A stretch of DNA of 64,000 bases, taken from assembly GCF_001938945.1 (NCBI RefSeq), contig NZ_MKIO01000029.1, forward strand, positions 1 through 64,000. Reading direction: 5' to 3'. The notes beneath the pieces are model-generated. The model searched no databases. It was given only the letters and a program-made list of their open reading frames with translations, and was not told where the DNA came from. Shown here piece by piece: positions 33,810 to 43,834 of this stretch; within the stretch, counting starts at the first letter, position 1, and each line of letters starts with the position of its first letter. The position numbers and the translations under genes are program-made. This DNA comes from Xaviernesmea rhizosphaerae (GTDB lineage Bacteria; Pseudomonadota; Alphaproteobacteria; Rhizobiales; Rhizobiaceae).

Positions 33810-36347
33810 TTACGGCGAATTCTCGCCCGGCGCCACCTCGCCGCTTTCCGGCCTGCCGGCGCGGCGCATTCGCGTCAGGCGGAAGAGGATCAACAGCGGT
33901 CCGGCGACATAGATCGACGAGAAGGTCGCCACCGTTATGCCGAAGAACATCACCAGCGCGAAAGGCCGGATCAGCGGCCCGCCGAAGACGGCCAGCGCCA
34001 GAAGCGCCAGCAGCGTGGTGGCCGCCGTCAACAGCGTGCGCGATAGCGTCTGGTTGATGGCCGTGTCGATGACGATCGGAAGCGGCATCATCGGGAAACG
34101 GCGGATGACGCTGCGCACGCGGTCATAGATGACCATCGTATCGTTCAGCGAATAGCCGATGATCGTCAGCAGCGCGGCCACGCCGGTCATGTTGAATTCC
34201 AGGCCCGTCAGCGTGAACAGGCCGATCGTCAGAATCACGTCATGCAGGATGGCGATGATGGCCCCGACCGCGAACTGCCAGGCAAACCGCATCCAGACAT
34301 AGGCGGCGATGCCGGCCACGGCCGCCGCCAGCCCGAGCGCCGCGGAGCTCGCCAGACTTTCGGAGACCACGGGCGCGACGACATCGACGCGGCGGAACAG
34401 GTATTCATCCTCCAGCTCGCCACGCATGAGGATGACGGGCGTCTGCTCGGCATTGTCGCCGCTGTCGCGCGACTGCACGCGCACCAGCACGTCGCGCGGA
34501 TTGCTCAGCGGCCTGACGGTGACATCGCCGATATTCAGCCCTTCCAGCCGCGCAGCGATATCGTCGGGATCGGCAGCCCCCTGGCGGGCCGAGAGCTCCA
34601 CCACCGAGCCGCCGGAAAAATCGATTCCCAGATTGAGGCCGACATTGGCGAGCAGCAGGAGGCTTGCCAGCGACAGGACCGACAAGGTCGAGAAGACGAT
34701 ATTGCGCGCGGCCATGAAACGGATCGCCGCCGTGGCGAAGAAGCCGGTGTGAATGCCCGCCACCGCCTTGGACAGCGCCTTGCGGCCGAGGCCCGCCTCC
34801 AGCACGATGCGGCTGACGGTATAGGCCGTGAACAGCGTGGTGACGATGCCGATCGCCAGCGTCACGGCAAAGCCGCGCACGGTGCCGGCGCCCAGATAGA
34901 GCAGCACGATGGCCGCCATCAGCGTGGTGATATTGGCATCGGCAATGCCGGCAAAGGCGTTCTGAAAGCCGTAACGGACGGCATCCACCGCGTTGCCGCG
35001 CCGCCGGGCCTCCTCGCGCACGCGCTCGAAGATCAGCACATTGGCATCCACCGCCATGCCGATCGTCAGGATAACGCCGGCCACGCCGGGAAGCGTCAGC
35101 GGCAGGCCAGTCAGCGTCAGCACGGCGATGATCATCACCACATTGAGCAGCACCGCCCCGGTCGCCACAAGCCCGAACAGGCCATAGAGCCCGACCATCA
35201 GCGCGCCGATCAGCACCGTGGCGACAAGGCCGGCGAAGATCAAAAGGCTCAGCGCATCCGCCCTCAGCCCCGCGCCGGACGAGCGTTCCTCCACCACGGC
35301 GACGCTGGTGGGCAGTGCGCCCGCCCGCAACACCATGGCGAGATCCTGCGCGCCCTCCGGCGTCATTTCCGGCGCAAGCCGGACCGAGCCGCCGGTGATC
35401 GCGCCCGAGACCGTGGGCACCGTGACGATCAGCCCGTCGAGCGCCACGGCCATGCTGCCGCCGACTGCCTCTTCCGTCGCATCGGCCAGGCGCTTGCCGG
35501 CATCCTGAGCGAAATGCAGGTCGATCGCCGGGGCGCCCGAGCCATCGGTAACGGCCTCGGCGGCCACGACATCATGGCTCGATACGATCGGCTGCCGGCG
35601 CACCAGCGTGCCCACCGGCGGATCGTCCGCCGTGTAGAACACGGCGCTGCCCGCGGGCACCTGGCCTGCCTCGGCCTCAGCCACGGAGACGGACTTGTCG
35701 ATGAGATGGAAGGTCAGCTCGCCGGTGGTGGAGAGCACGGTTTTCAGCCGTTCGGCATCGATATCGCCGCTGACCTGGATGGCGAGGCGGTCGCGCCCGC
35801 GCGGCTGGACGATGCCGCCTTCCAGCCCCAGAGCGGCGAGACGCCGGCGAATGACGGGGATCGTCTCGTCACGCAGCGCGGCAATGCGCTGGTCGACGCC
35901 CTGCGGGGTGAGTTGCAGGGACAGGGTGGCGCCCGCCGCAGGCAGGAGCGCCAGATCGCTGCCGCCGCCCGTCAGCGCCTTCAGCGCATCGAGCGCCGGC
36001 TGCAGCTGGGCGGGATCGGTGATGGTCACGGAAAGACGATCGCCGGCGCCGGCGAGATCGCGATAGGCGATGCGCACCGCCTTCAGCCGCGCGCCGACCG
36101 CCTCGACGGCCACGCGCAGCCGTTGCGCCATGACCGCGCCCCGCTCGACCCGCAGGCCGAGCTGCGAGCCGCCGACCACATCCAGCCCGAAATGCAGACG
36201 CCGGTCCGCGAGCGCGGCCGGCGCCTTGTCCAGCATGCTGGCGGGAACGAGATTGAGGCCGGCGACGGCGATGCTCAAGCCGACGATCAGCCAGACCAGC
36301 AGAACACGCCAGCGAGAGATCGGGGGAAAACCATTCTGCTGACGCAT
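33810..36347 (-). CDS. secDF: Fused protein translocase subunit SecDF
   Basis: This 845-residue protein fuses SecD and SecF, which use proton motive force to pull proteins through SecYEG. SecD covers residues 1 to about 545, with one N-terminal membrane segment, HFGLDVVGGSQLGLRV (D1 motif), a large periplasmic domain, LRAGALPTSVAVVEERSSGAGLRADAL, and five further segments including GMAVDANVLIFERVREE. SecF starts near 550 with FMAARNIVFSTL and LNLGIDFSGGSVVELSA, then GYSLNDTMVIYDRVRS and a final group of segments. Fusion into one chain is usual in rhizobia. yajC lies 53 bp upstream in the same direction. The Tat genes elsewhere in the window provide the parallel export route. Confidence 0.97.
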   Translation of the reverse strand: MRQQNGFPPISRWRVLLVWLIVGLSIAVAGLNLVPASMLDKAPAALADRRLHFGLDVVGGSQLGLRVERGAVMAQRLRVAVEAVGARLKAVRIAYRDLAGAGDRLSVTITDPAQLQPALDALKALTGGGSDLALLPAAGATLSLQLTPQGVDQRIAALRDETIPVIRRRLAALGLEGGIVQPRGRDRLAIQVSGDIDAERLKTVLSTTGELTFHLIDKSVSVAEAEAGQVPAGSAVFYTADDPPVGTLVRRQPIVSSHDVVAAEAVTDGSGAPAIDLHFAQDAGKRLADATEEAVGGSMAVALDGLIVTVPTVSGAITGGSVRLAPEMTPEGAQDLAMVLRAGALPTSVAVVEERSSGAGLRADALSLLIFAGLVATVLIGALMVGLYGLFGLVATGAVLLNVVMIIAVLTLTGLPLTLPGVAGVILTIGMAVDANVLIFERVREEARRRGNAVDAVRYGFQNAFAGIADANITTLMAAIVLLYLGAGTVRGFAVTLAIGIVTTLFTAYTVSRIVLEAGLGRKALSKAVAGIHTGFFATAAIRFMAARNIVFSTLSVLSLASLLLLANVGLNLGIDFSGGSVVELSARQGAADPDDIAARLEGLNIGDVTVRPLSNPRDVLVRVQSRDSGDNAEQTPVILMRGELEDEYLFRRVDVVAPVVSESLASSAALGLAAAVAGIAAYVWMRFAWQFAVGAIIAILHDVILTIGLFTLTGLEFNMTGVAALLTIIGYSLNDTMVIYDRVRSVIRRFPMMPLPIVIDTAINQTLSRTLLTAATTLLALLALAVFGGPLIRPFALVMFFGITVATFSSIYVAGPLLILFRLTRMRRAGRPESGEVAPGENSP

Positions 36348-36400
36348 CGCGCTCTCGGGCTCTGGCGGTCTAAGAACGGACCGCCAAAGGCCGAAAAGCC

Positions 36401-36736
36401 TTATTCCTTGACGGGTTCGCCCTTCACGCGGACTTCGGAAATACCACTGCGTACCACACGAATCTTGACGCCGTCAGCAATTTCCACCTCGACCTCGCTG
36501 TCATCAACGACTTTGGTCACGCGACCGACAATGCCGCCGGCCACCACCTGATCGCCGCGGCGGATGTTGCGCAGAAGCTCTTCGCGGCGCTTCATCGCGG
36601 CGCGCTGGGGCCGGATGATCATGAAGTACATGACGACGAAGATCAGCAGGAACGGCAGGATCGACATGATGATCTCTGTGGTGCCGCCGCCCGCCGTGGG
36701 GCCGCCCGTCTGCGCGAATGCTTGCGTCACGAACAT
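36401..36736 (-). CDS. yajC: Preprotein translocase subunit YajC
   Basis: This 111-residue Sec accessory protein starts at MFVTQAFAQ, with AAGGAG at 6-nt spacing; codons upstream of this are an unrelated basic stretch. It has one membrane helix (ILPFLLIFVVMYFMIIRPQ, about residues 22-40) and a cytoplasmic domain with NIRRGDQVVAGGIVGRVTKV and EVEVEIADGVKIRVVRSGI. It is first in the yajC-secDF-Mth938-phytoene-synthase-like run and divergent from the DUF815 ATPase gene across a 351-bp region that should hold both promoters. I cannot mark them with confidence. Confidence 0.96.
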   Translation of the reverse strand: MFVTQAFAQTGGPTAGGGTTEIIMSILPFLLIFVVMYFMIIRPQRAAMKRREELLRNIRRGDQVVAGGIVGRVTKVVDDSEVEVEIADGVKIRVVRSGISEVRVKGEPVKE

Positions 36737-37087
36737 CGAAAACTCCTTGAAACTTTTCCTGAGACCGGGATTGGCCCGGCTTTTCCGGCCGGCACTATAG
36801 GAAAGACGCCTTCGAATGCAACAGAGGCGGGGGCGAATGCAGCAGGCAAACAAGGCCTGCGGCAGCCCTCATACAAGCACAGACGCGTGATCGCGCCTTG
36901 GCCGGGCCGGATCCGGCCCCTGTCCATCCTCAGACACCCATGATAAAGCGCGACGCGATCTTTCAGATTCGCTTCCCGCGCTTTACGTGCCTGTTTTGTC
37001 GCATGTCGCGATCGCAAAACCGGCGACCGCCTTTCGCCCGACATGCTTTGGCGCGCGGCGGCACGAGATCTTGGAGAGGATGAGGCC

Positions 37088-37969
37088 ATGGACGAGCGCG
37101 CTCTGGACGGACACAGGATCGACACGCTCATCGCAGAGGTGCGCAAGCTCTCGGCGGCGCTCGAGCGGATCGCAGGGCCGGCACCGGCCGAAAACGACTG
37201 GGCGGCGGCCGATTGCTTCGTCTGGTCGCCGCAGCGCCGCCACCTGCAGCCCGTACCCCGGCCAAACCGCATCGGGCTTGCGCTGATCAAGGGCGTCGAC
37301 CACGTGCGCGACATCCTGCACGAGAACACCCGCCGCTTCGCCGACGGCCTGCCGGCCAACAATGTCCTCCTGTGGGGCGCGCGCGGCATGGGCAAGTCCT
37401 CGCTGGTCAAGTCCGTGCATGCGGCCGTGGCGAGCGAGACCGGCGTGGCGCTGAAGCTGATCGAGGTGCATCGCGAGGACATCGCCACCCTGCCCCTTCT
37501 GCTCGACCTGTTGCGCGATGCGCCGGCGCCGGTCATCGTCTTCTGCGACGATCTCTCCTTCGATCATGACGACACCTCCTACAAGTCGCTGAAGGCGGTG
37601 CTGGATGGCGGGGTGGAGGGCCGACCGGCCCATGTGCTGCTCTACGCCACCTCCAACCGCCGCCACCTTTTGCCGCGCGACATGATGGAGAACGAGCGGT
37701 CGACCGCGATCAACCCTTCGGAAGCCGTGGAGGAGAAGGTTTCGCTGTCGGACCGGTTCGGCCTCTGGCTCGGCTTTCACAAATGCAGCCAGGAGGATTA
37801 TCTGGCGATGATCGACGGCTATGCGCAGGCCTTCGGCCTTGAGACGCCCTGCGCGCAGTTGCACGCCGAGGCGCTGACCTGGGCCACCACGCGTGGTGCC
37901 CGCTCGGGCCGCGTCGCCTGGCAGTTCATCCAGGACCTGGCCGGGCGCGAAGGCAGGCGGCTGCCGTAA
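37088..37969 (+). CDS. DUF815-family AAA+ ATPase
   Basis: This 293-residue P-loop ATPase starts at MDERALDGHRIDTL, with GAGAGGA upstream at 8 nt. It has Walker A NNVLLWGARGMGKSSLVKSVHA near residue 93, Walker B APVIVFCDDLSFDHDD near 152, sensor-like HVLLYATSNRRHLLPRDMM near 183, and a C-terminal helical lid. DUF815 proteins are conserved in proteobacteria next to Sec, yajC or protein repair genes, but have no defined substrate. It is divergent from yajC and closed by a terminator shared with the NlpD-like gene. Confidence 0.9.
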   Translation: MDERALDGHRIDTLIAEVRKLSAALERIAGPAPAENDWAAADCFVWSPQRRHLQPVPRPNRIGLALIKGVDHVRDILHENTRRFADGLPANNVLLWGARGMGKSSLVKSVHAAVASETGVALKLIEVHREDIATLPLLLDLLRDAPAPVIVFCDDLSFDHDDTSYKSLKAVLDGGVEGRPAHVLLYATSNRRHLLPRDMMENERSTAINPSEAVEEKVSLSDRFGLWLGFHKCSQEDYLAMIDGYAQAFGLETPCAQLHAEALTWATTRGARSGRVAWQFIQDLAGREGRRLP

Positions 37970-37987
37970 CCTATGACACCAAAGCAG

Positions 37988-38023
37988 AAGGCCACCGGTT
38001 CCGGGAGGAAACGGTGGCCTTTG
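37988..38023. terminator. Bidirectional terminator between the DUF815 and NlpD-like genes
   Basis: AAGGCCACCG pairs with CGGTGGCCTT around an inner TTCC/GGAA pairing, followed by TTTGCG on the plus strand. It lies between the convergent stops at 37969 and 38060. Confidence 0.8.
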
Positions 38024-38059
38024 CGCAGAATGGATTTTTTGCGCTGATGGGTCGCTGTA

Positions 38060-39622
38060 CTATTCGAGATAGGTGGCCGGGTTGACCGGCGTCGCGCTCT
38101 TGCGCACCTCGAAATGCACCTGCGGCTGCGTGGCCGTGCCGCTCATGCCCGAATCGGCGATGGTCTGGCCGCGCTGGATCTTCTGGCCGCGCTGGACCTT
38201 GAGGTCGGAGGCGTTGCCATAGACCGTGACTGTGCCGTCGTCATGGCGGATCAGCACGGCATTGCCGAGCTCCTTCAGGCTGCTGCCCGAATAGATCACC
38301 ACGCCGTTTTCGGCGGCCTTGATCGGCGTGCCCTCGGGCACGGAGATGTTGATGCCGTCATTGCGGTTGCCGTTGACGTTGGCGCCATAGCCGGCGATCA
38401 CCGCGCCGCGCACCGGCCAGCGATACTTGCTGATGCCGGTCGCCTTCGGCGCATCCGAACCATCGTCGCGCGCGGCGACTTCGGTCACCGACTGCTTGGC
38501 AACGGCGGGTGCTGCGGGCGTTTCGGCCTCATGCTTGGCGGCAGCGGGTGCGGCCTTCTTGGCGGCCGGCTGCGGCTCAGCCGCGGCAACCGCTGCCGGA
38601 GCCGCGGCCATCGGCTTGACCGAAGCGGTCATGACCTGTTCCGTCTTCGCCGGCAGCTTCAGCTCCTGGCCGACGCGAATCGTGCCGTTGGACATGCCAT
38701 TGGCCGCGCGCAGTTCCTCCACCGTCACGCCGTTCTGCTTGGCGATGCGGTTCAGCGAGTCGCCCGGCTTGACGACATAGGAGCCCTTCTTGTCGCCGGC
38801 GCCGGCCTCGGGCTGCTTGCCCAGAGCCAGATCCTTGGACGAGGAGTTCTTCTCGCGCGACTGGCTCTGGCCGGGCAGGATGGCGACATCGCGCTGGGCC
38901 GGCAGGTCGGGAACGTTCTTCTGCTTGTCGACATCGAGGCTCGCAGCCTGCGTGGAGGCCGAAGCCTTGGCCGCGCTGCCGGAGACGCCGAAGGTGGGGA
39001 TAACGATGCGCTGGCCAGGCTCGGCCTGCGCGGCCGAGGTCAGGCCATTGGCCTTGAGGATTTCCTTTTCGGGAATGCCGTAGCGCTTGGACAGGGTGGC
39101 AATGGTCTCGCCCTGGCGCAGCATGACGGCGGGCGCGTTGGCGCCGCTCGACCAGCCGTTCTTGGCTGCAGCAGAAGCGCTCGGCGTCGTGCCCGTGGCG
39201 ATGGGATCGGCCAGCGCCGGCTTACGCTCCAACGCGGCGACCTGGTGCGTTTCAGCAGGCCTGCGCGTCGGCGCAACGGCTGTCGGCTCGGCAAGCTCGG
39301 TGCGCTGCACGGCGATGGGCTGGCTGGCGGCGCGAGCACGCGACACCGGCGCGACGCTGGCGGAAGCCACGCGGCCGGGCTGGGTCGGCATCGGCTGCGC
39401 CAGCGCCTGGTTGCGGCCCATATCCATCCCGCCCTGACCGACATCGCCCTGCGGCACCGGCGCGGCGTTGACGGAACTGGTCGTCACAAGATCCGAGCGA
39501 TTGAACAGCCCGCCAAAGCGCGAGGAGTCCGAGCTGCAGCCGGTGGCAGCGCTTGCCAGCAAGATCGCCACCATAAGGCGGGAAACCGGCATTCCAACAT
39601 TCGACGAACCACTGACACGCAT
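38060..39622 (-). CDS. NlpD-like lipoprotein: two LysM domains and a degenerate LytM (M23) domain
   Basis: This 520-residue envelope protein has a lipobox at LLASAATGC (Cys near residue 29). LysM domains lie at about 163-210 (LRQGETIATLSKRYGIPEKEIL) and 282-328 (VVKPGDSLNRIAKQNGVTVEEL), separated by low-complexity linkers. The C-terminal LytM fold runs from about 405. In active M23 enzymes the zinc site is HxGxD plus HxH. Here the first reads NDGIN and the second QVHFE, so three of the four residues are lost. This matches NlpD/EnvC-type proteins that activate amidases rather than cut peptidoglycan. It lies behind surE-pcm, as nlpD does in many proteobacteria, with one unknown gene between. 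Confidence 0.9.
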   Translation of the reverse strand: MRVSGSSNVGMPVSRLMVAILLASAATGCSSDSSRFGGLFNRSDLVTTSSVNAAPVPQGDVGQGGMDMGRNQALAQPMPTQPGRVASASVAPVSRARAASQPIAVQRTELAEPTAVAPTRRPAETHQVAALERKPALADPIATGTTPSASAAAKNGWSSGANAPAVMLRQGETIATLSKRYGIPEKEILKANGLTSAAQAEPGQRIVIPTFGVSGSAAKASASTQAASLDVDKQKNVPDLPAQRDVAILPGQSQSREKNSSSKDLALGKQPEAGAGDKKGSYVVKPGDSLNRIAKQNGVTVEELRAANGMSNGTIRVGQELKLPAKTEQVMTASVKPMAAAPAAVAAAEPQPAAKKAAPAAAKHEAETPAAPAVAKQSVTEVAARDDGSDAPKATGISKYRWPVRGAVIAGYGANVNGNRNDGINISVPEGTPIKAAENGVVIYSGSSLKELGNAVLIRHDDGTVTVYGNASDLKVQRGQKIQRGQTIADSGMSGTATQPQVHFEVRKSATPVNPATYLE

Positions 39623-39906
39623 GTCGCACCCACTTCGAAACTCAACTCGATGTGGATTGATTAAAACGCATTAGAGTTACCGGGCGGTTAAGCCGGCGGC
39701 AAAAGCGCGAAATGCCTGTCTATTCGATAACCTTAACAAAAGCGCAAAGCCCTGGCGCGGCGGGCTTTTTCGCGCGGGAAAAACACGAGGCACACGGCCT
39801 TTGGAGGCTGCGAAACCGGCCGGTCATGCATGACAGCGTCAGCATCGGGTTGAACGAAGGGTATGCTGGCGTGCGAATCCGTCAATTTTGCGCCCGCCCG
39901 ATGTGG

Positions 39907-40569
39907 TCAGAAATCCTCGGTGTAGAACTTCTCGATTTCGGACAGCGGACCCCGGCGCTCCGAGCCGTCATCATAGGAAAAGGCCGGAGCCTCCCAGCCG
40001 AACATGTCGCCGGCGATCATGTTGGAGGCCGGGCGCTCGGGCGTGTCGAGATCGGTCTTTTCGCCATCCAGAAGGGCGCTGACGAGGGTGGTGAACACCT
40101 TGGTGCCCGTTTCCGTGCCGTCGCTGTAATCCATGGAGCGCAGGCCGGCCACGGCCGCGTCGCGCGTGCCGAAATAGCGCAGGCTGGTCTGGTCTTCCGG
40201 GCGCAGATTATCATAGTAGTCGATGAAGGCGCGGTAATAGGCCTTGTAATCGCCCGTCTCGGTATAGCGGCCGAAAGCCTGATATTCGCGCGCAGCAAGC
40301 TGCGGCGAGAGCTTGTTGGCCCATTCGTCATGGGTCAGCGGCGGATATTTCTCGGCCACCGGCGCGCGCTTGGTGCCATAGCTCAGGAACAGCATCGCCT
40401 CGGCCGAGAGCGCCACGCGCGAACTCGGGTCGAAGCCGCTGGTGACGCCGCCGACCTGAACCGTGGTGGTGGGCCGCGTGGACGTCTCTGCCGCACCGGC
40501 GACACGGACCTGCCGGGCATTCCTGTTTTCGCCCGTCTGGCCTGGATTGGATCTGCTATCGACCTGCAT
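39907..40569 (-). CDS. Conserved-looking protein of unknown function between pcm and the NlpD-like gene
   Basis: This 220-residue protein starts at MQVDSRSNPGQ, with AGGAGG at 6 nt, one of the best ribosome-binding sites in the region. The first ~55 residues are polar and probably disordered (Asn, Gln, Thr, Val). The rest is helical and acidic with many Tyr: AREYQAFGRYTETGDYKAYYRAFIDYYDNLRP, then FGWEAPAFSYDDGSERRGPLSEIEKFY at the end. There is no signal peptide, membrane segment or cysteine. I recognise no family. It lies 210 bp after pcm and 284 bp before the NlpD-like gene in the same direction. Confidence 0.8.
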   Translation of the reverse strand: MQVDSRSNPGQTGENRNARQVRVAGAAETSTRPTTTVQVGGVTSGFDPSSRVALSAEAMLFLSYGTKRAPVAEKYPPLTHDEWANKLSPQLAAREYQAFGRYTETGDYKAYYRAFIDYYDNLRPEDQTSLRYFGTRDAAVAGLRSMDYSDGTETGTKVFTTLVSALLDGEKTDLDTPERPASNMIAGDMFGWEAPAFSYDDGSERRGPLSEIEKFYTEDF

Positions 40570-40779
40570 GGGGAGCCTCCTGCGCGTCGGCGTGTGTGCC
40601 ATATGGCAATCCGAGCGACTCGAACGGGCCCAAACACACACCTATTGCCAAAGGCCTACGCGCGCGAACTTGCGCCGGACTGGATATGTTAAGCTTTGGT
40701 TAAGAACGCGCACCGTCGGTGCGGCAGCGCACGCAGGCGGTGGACCGGCCTTGCGAAGGGTGCCTCTCCGGCAAAGGGA

Positions 40780-41436
40780 TCAGAGATAGGCGGCCAGCTG
40801 GGGCACGATCGGCAGATAGGGCGCGGAAAACAGGTCCTCGCGCTCGAAGCGGCTGCCGGTGCGGGTGATGCGCACCATGCGACAGTCAGTTTCCGAGATC
40901 ATGATCGGTAGCAGCAAGACGCCGCCGGAGACCAGATGATCGGTATAGCTGCGCGGAAGACTGTCGAAGGCCGTCGTGACGAGGATGCGGTCGAACGTCC
41001 CCTCCCCGATCAGGCCGTTGCTGCCATCCCCCTGACGGGCGATGATGTTGCGGATGCCGAGCTCTTCGAAGCCGCGCTGGGCGCTGGCGACCAGCGAGCG
41101 GTAGCGGTCGATCGTCAGGACGCGCTCGGCGATCCGGCTCATGACGGCGGCCGTGAAGCCCGAGCCGGTGCCGACTTCGAGGATGCGCTGGCCGGGCTTG
41201 ACGTTCAGCGCATTGAGGATGCGCACGGCAAAGTCGTAGCCTTCCATGAAGGAGCCGCAATCGAGCGGAACCAGGCGGGAAGACAGCGCCTCGCGCTTGT
41301 AGAGCGGCGGGGCAAAAACGCTGCGCGGCGTCTGCTCCACGGCGTTGAGCAAGCCTTTGGCGGTCAGGCCCTCCGCGCGCAGGCGCAGAACCATGGCGGC
41401 AAAGCCTTCCTGCTCGACCAGTGCGGACGCGATCAC
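40780..41436 (-). CDS. pcm: Protein-L-isoaspartate O-methyltransferase
   Basis: This 218-residue SAM-dependent enzyme repairs isoaspartyl residues in aged proteins. It starts at GTG, which overlaps the surE stop as GTGA; upstream codons belong to surE in another frame. Motif I is [15 protein letters not shown] near residue 82, preceded by the acceptor region [23 protein letters not shown], and post-I is [30 protein letters not shown] and [11 protein letters not shown] follow. The usual G-Q-x-x-S start of the substrate loop reads DCGSFMEG here, a variant common in alphaproteobacterial Pcm-like proteins, so exact substrate range may differ. Confidence 0.9.
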   Translation of the reverse strand: MIASALVEQEGFAAMVLRLRAEGLTAKGLLNAVEQTPRSVFAPPLYKREALSSRLVPLDCGSFMEGYDFAVRILNALNVKPGQRILEVGTGSGFTAAVMSRIAERVLTIDRYRSLVASAQRGFEELGIRNIIARQGDGSNGLIGEGTFDRILVTTAFDSLPRSYTDHLVSGGVLLLPIMISETDCRMVRITRTGSRFEREDLFSAPYLPIVPQLAAYL

Positions 41437-42221
41437 GCCGCGCCTCCGCGCTCGGCCTCGTCGGGCGCGATCAGCGCGGCCGCCACACGGTCCTGTACCG
41501 CATAATCCGTCAGGTCGAGCTTGAGCGGCGTCACCGAGATCTTGCGCTCGCGCAGGGTCTGGATGTCGGTCCCTGCGCGGAAATCGCCGACGCGCTCGCC
41601 GAAGCGCAGCCAGAAATAGGGGTGGCCCCGCCCGTCGGTACGCTCGTCGATGGTCAAGCCGAAATCGAGCTTGCCCTGCGAGGTCACCTCGACGCCCTCG
41701 ACCTCTTCCGGCGGGCAATTGGGAAAGTTGAGATTGAGGAAGGTGCCATCCGGCAGATCCACGGCCATCAGCTTGCGCAGGAGACCGGCCGCATGGGTCT
41801 CGGCGACCGCCCAGGGCATTGGCCCACTCAAGGGATAGTGAAAGGCCTGGCTCAGCGCAAAGGAGCGCACACCCTGCAGCGTGCCTTCGATGGCGCCGGC
41901 GATGGTGCCGGAATAGGTCACGTCGTCGGCCATGTTGGCGCCGGCATTGACCCCGGAGAGGATGAGATCGGGCTTGCGGTCCAGCACCTTGCGGATCGCC
42001 ATGATCACGCAGTCGGTCGGCGTGCCGCGCAGGGCGAAACGCTGCTGGCTGATCTGGCGCAGGCGCAACGGTTCGGAAAGCGTCAGGGAATGGGCGAGAC
42101 CGCTCTGGTCGGTCTCCGGCGCCACCACCCAGACGTCGTCCGTCAGGCTCAGCGCGATGCGCTCCAGCACGGAAAGACCCTCGGCATGAATGCCGTCATC
42201 ATTTGTCAGCAAAATGCGCAT
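41433..42221 (-). CDS. surE: 5'/3'-nucleotidase SurE
   Basis: This 262-residue metal-dependent nucleotidase/polyphosphatase is typical in length. It starts [20 protein letters not shown], with the metal-binding [23 protein letters not shown] follows with the conserved Ser, then [41 protein letters not shown] with the catalytic Asn. Its stop overlaps the pcm start, so surE-pcm is coupled, as in many proteobacteria. serS is upstream 114 bp away in the same direction. Confidence 0.96.
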   Translation of the reverse strand: MRILLTNDDGIHAEGLSVLERIALSLTDDVWVVAPETDQSGLAHSLTLSEPLRLRQISQQRFALRGTPTDCVIMAIRKVLDRKPDLILSGVNAGANMADDVTYSGTIAGAIEGTLQGVRSFALSQAFHYPLSGPMPWAVAETHAAGLLRKLMAVDLPDGTFLNLNFPNCPPEEVEGVEVTSQGKLDFGLTIDERTDGRGHPYFWLRFGERVGDFRAGTDIQTLRERKISVTPLKLDLTDYAVQDRVAAALIAPDEAERGGAA

Positions 42222-42335
42222 CAGCGTATCCAGATCCCAGGCAGCGCGGCGAACGGCCGGTCGCACGATCCCCAAGCCGGCGGCGTCATATCGCCGGCTC
42301 GGGCCGCTCCCACAGGGACCGATCGATCAGGTCTC

Positions 42336-43619
42336 TCAGGCGGCGCGTTCGATTCGCTTCAGCCCGCCCATATAGGGCAGCAATGCTTCAGGAACAGTTA
42401 CCGAGCCGTCGTCGTTCAGATAGTTCTCAAGGACCGCGATCAGCGCCCGGCCGACGGCGGTGCCCGAGCCGTTCAGCGTATGGACGAAGCGGGTGGCCTT
42501 CTCGTCGCGGCCACGCGTGCGGGCATTCATCCGCCGCGCCTGGAAATCACCGCAGACCGAGCAGGAGGAGATTTCGCGATAGGTGTTCTGGCCGGGCAGC
42601 CAGACTTCCAGATCATAGGTCTTGCGGGCGGAGAAGCCCATATCGCCCGTGCACAGCGTCATCACCCGGTAATGCAGGCCGAGACGCTTCAACACCTCTT
42701 CCGCGCAGGCCGTCATGCGCTCATGCTCGGCGATCGCCTGATCGGCATCGGTAATGGAGACGAGCTCGCACTTCCAGAACTGATGCTGGCGCAGCATGCC
42801 GCGCGTGTCGCGCCCGGCCGAACCGGCCTCGGAGCGGAAGGACGGGGTCAGCGCGGTGAAGCGCAGCGGCAGGCGCTCGGCATCGATAATCTCGCCGGAA
42901 ACGAGGTTGGTCAGCGTCACCTCGGCCGTCGGGATCAGCCAGCGGCCATCGGTGGTGCGAAACAGATCCTCGGCGAATTTCGGCAGCTGGCCGGTGCCAT
43001 ACATGGCATCGTCGCGCACCATCAGCGGCGAGGACACCTCGGTATAGCCATGCTCGCCGGTGTGCAGGTCCAGCATGAACTGGCCAAGGGCGCGCTCCAG
43101 CCGGGCAAGCTGGGCGGTCAGCACGGTAAAGCGCGAACCGGAAAGCTTCGCCGCGCGCTCGAAATCCATCAGGCCGAGTTTTTCGCCGATGTCGAAATGC
43201 TCGAGCGCCGGATGGTTCCAGCGCGGCTTGTCGCCGACCGTGCGGGCGACGACATTGCCGGCCTCGTCCTCGCCGACCGGCACGTCGTCAAGGGGAATGT
43301 TGGGGATGCGCGACAGGGCGTCTGCAAGCTCGGCATCGACCGCCTTGCTCTCCTCCTCCAGCGCCGGCATGCTGGTCTTCATCTCGGCCACTTCGGCCTT
43401 GAGCCTGTCGGCCAGTGCCGAATCCTTGGCGGCCATGGCCGCGCCGATCTCCTTGGAGGCGGCATTGCGGCGGGCCTGCATGTCCTGCAGCGTCTGCACC
43501 AGTGCGCGCCGGCGCTCGTCGAGCGCGATCAGCGATGCGGACAGCGCCTGTTGGCCGCGCTTGGCCAGCGCCTGGTCGAGAGCCTCGGGATTGTCGCGGA
43601 TCCATTTGATGTCGAGCAT
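42336..43619 (-). CDS. serS: Seryl-tRNA synthetase
   Basis: This 427-residue class II synthetase charges tRNA-Ser, including the tRNA-Ser(UGA) at 1831. The N-terminal long antiparallel coiled coil covers residues about 25-105 ([30 protein letters not shown]). Class II motif 2 is [24 protein letters not shown] near 265, and motif 3 is [19 protein letters not shown] near 385. The start [14 protein letters not shown] is the family start; the open frame upstream is not coding. It is transcribed in line with tatC (215 bp upstream) and surE. Confidence 0.97.
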   Translation of the reverse strand: MLDIKWIRDNPEALDQALAKRGQQALSASLIALDERRRALVQTLQDMQARRNAASKEIGAAMAAKDSALADRLKAEVAEMKTSMPALEEESKAVDAELADALSRIPNIPLDDVPVGEDEAGNVVARTVGDKPRWNHPALEHFDIGEKLGLMDFERAAKLSGSRFTVLTAQLARLERALGQFMLDLHTGEHGYTEVSSPLMVRDDAMYGTGQLPKFAEDLFRTTDGRWLIPTAEVTLTNLVSGEIIDAERLPLRFTALTPSFRSEAGSAGRDTRGMLRQHQFWKCELVSITDADQAIAEHERMTACAEEVLKRLGLHYRVMTLCTGDMGFSARKTYDLEVWLPGQNTYREISSCSVCGDFQARRMNARTRGRDEKATRFVHTLNGSGTAVGRALIAVLENYLNDDGSVTVPEALLPYMGGLKRIERAA

Positions 43620-43834
43620 GACACGTTCCAAACATGAAGATGGACGCAGGGCCTGCCTCAGGCAGGATGCGCCGGAAAAATTGCCGCGCAGGGGCACGGT
43701 GTCGACCACGGCGTGACAGGCGCGCGAGGAAAGGGTGCGCTCACCCTCTGAGCCTTGTCTCGCCCATCAAGCTGGCGTGCCGCTGACGCTCTCAACACTT
43801 GACCGAGGGGCGGCACCGCCTCTCCGGTCGCGCC

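Noticed and set aside
40690..40780. Small GCACCG/CGGTGC inverted repeat after pcm as a terminator
   Set aside because: The stem is short and there is no U-run close behind it, so the evidence is too weak to list.
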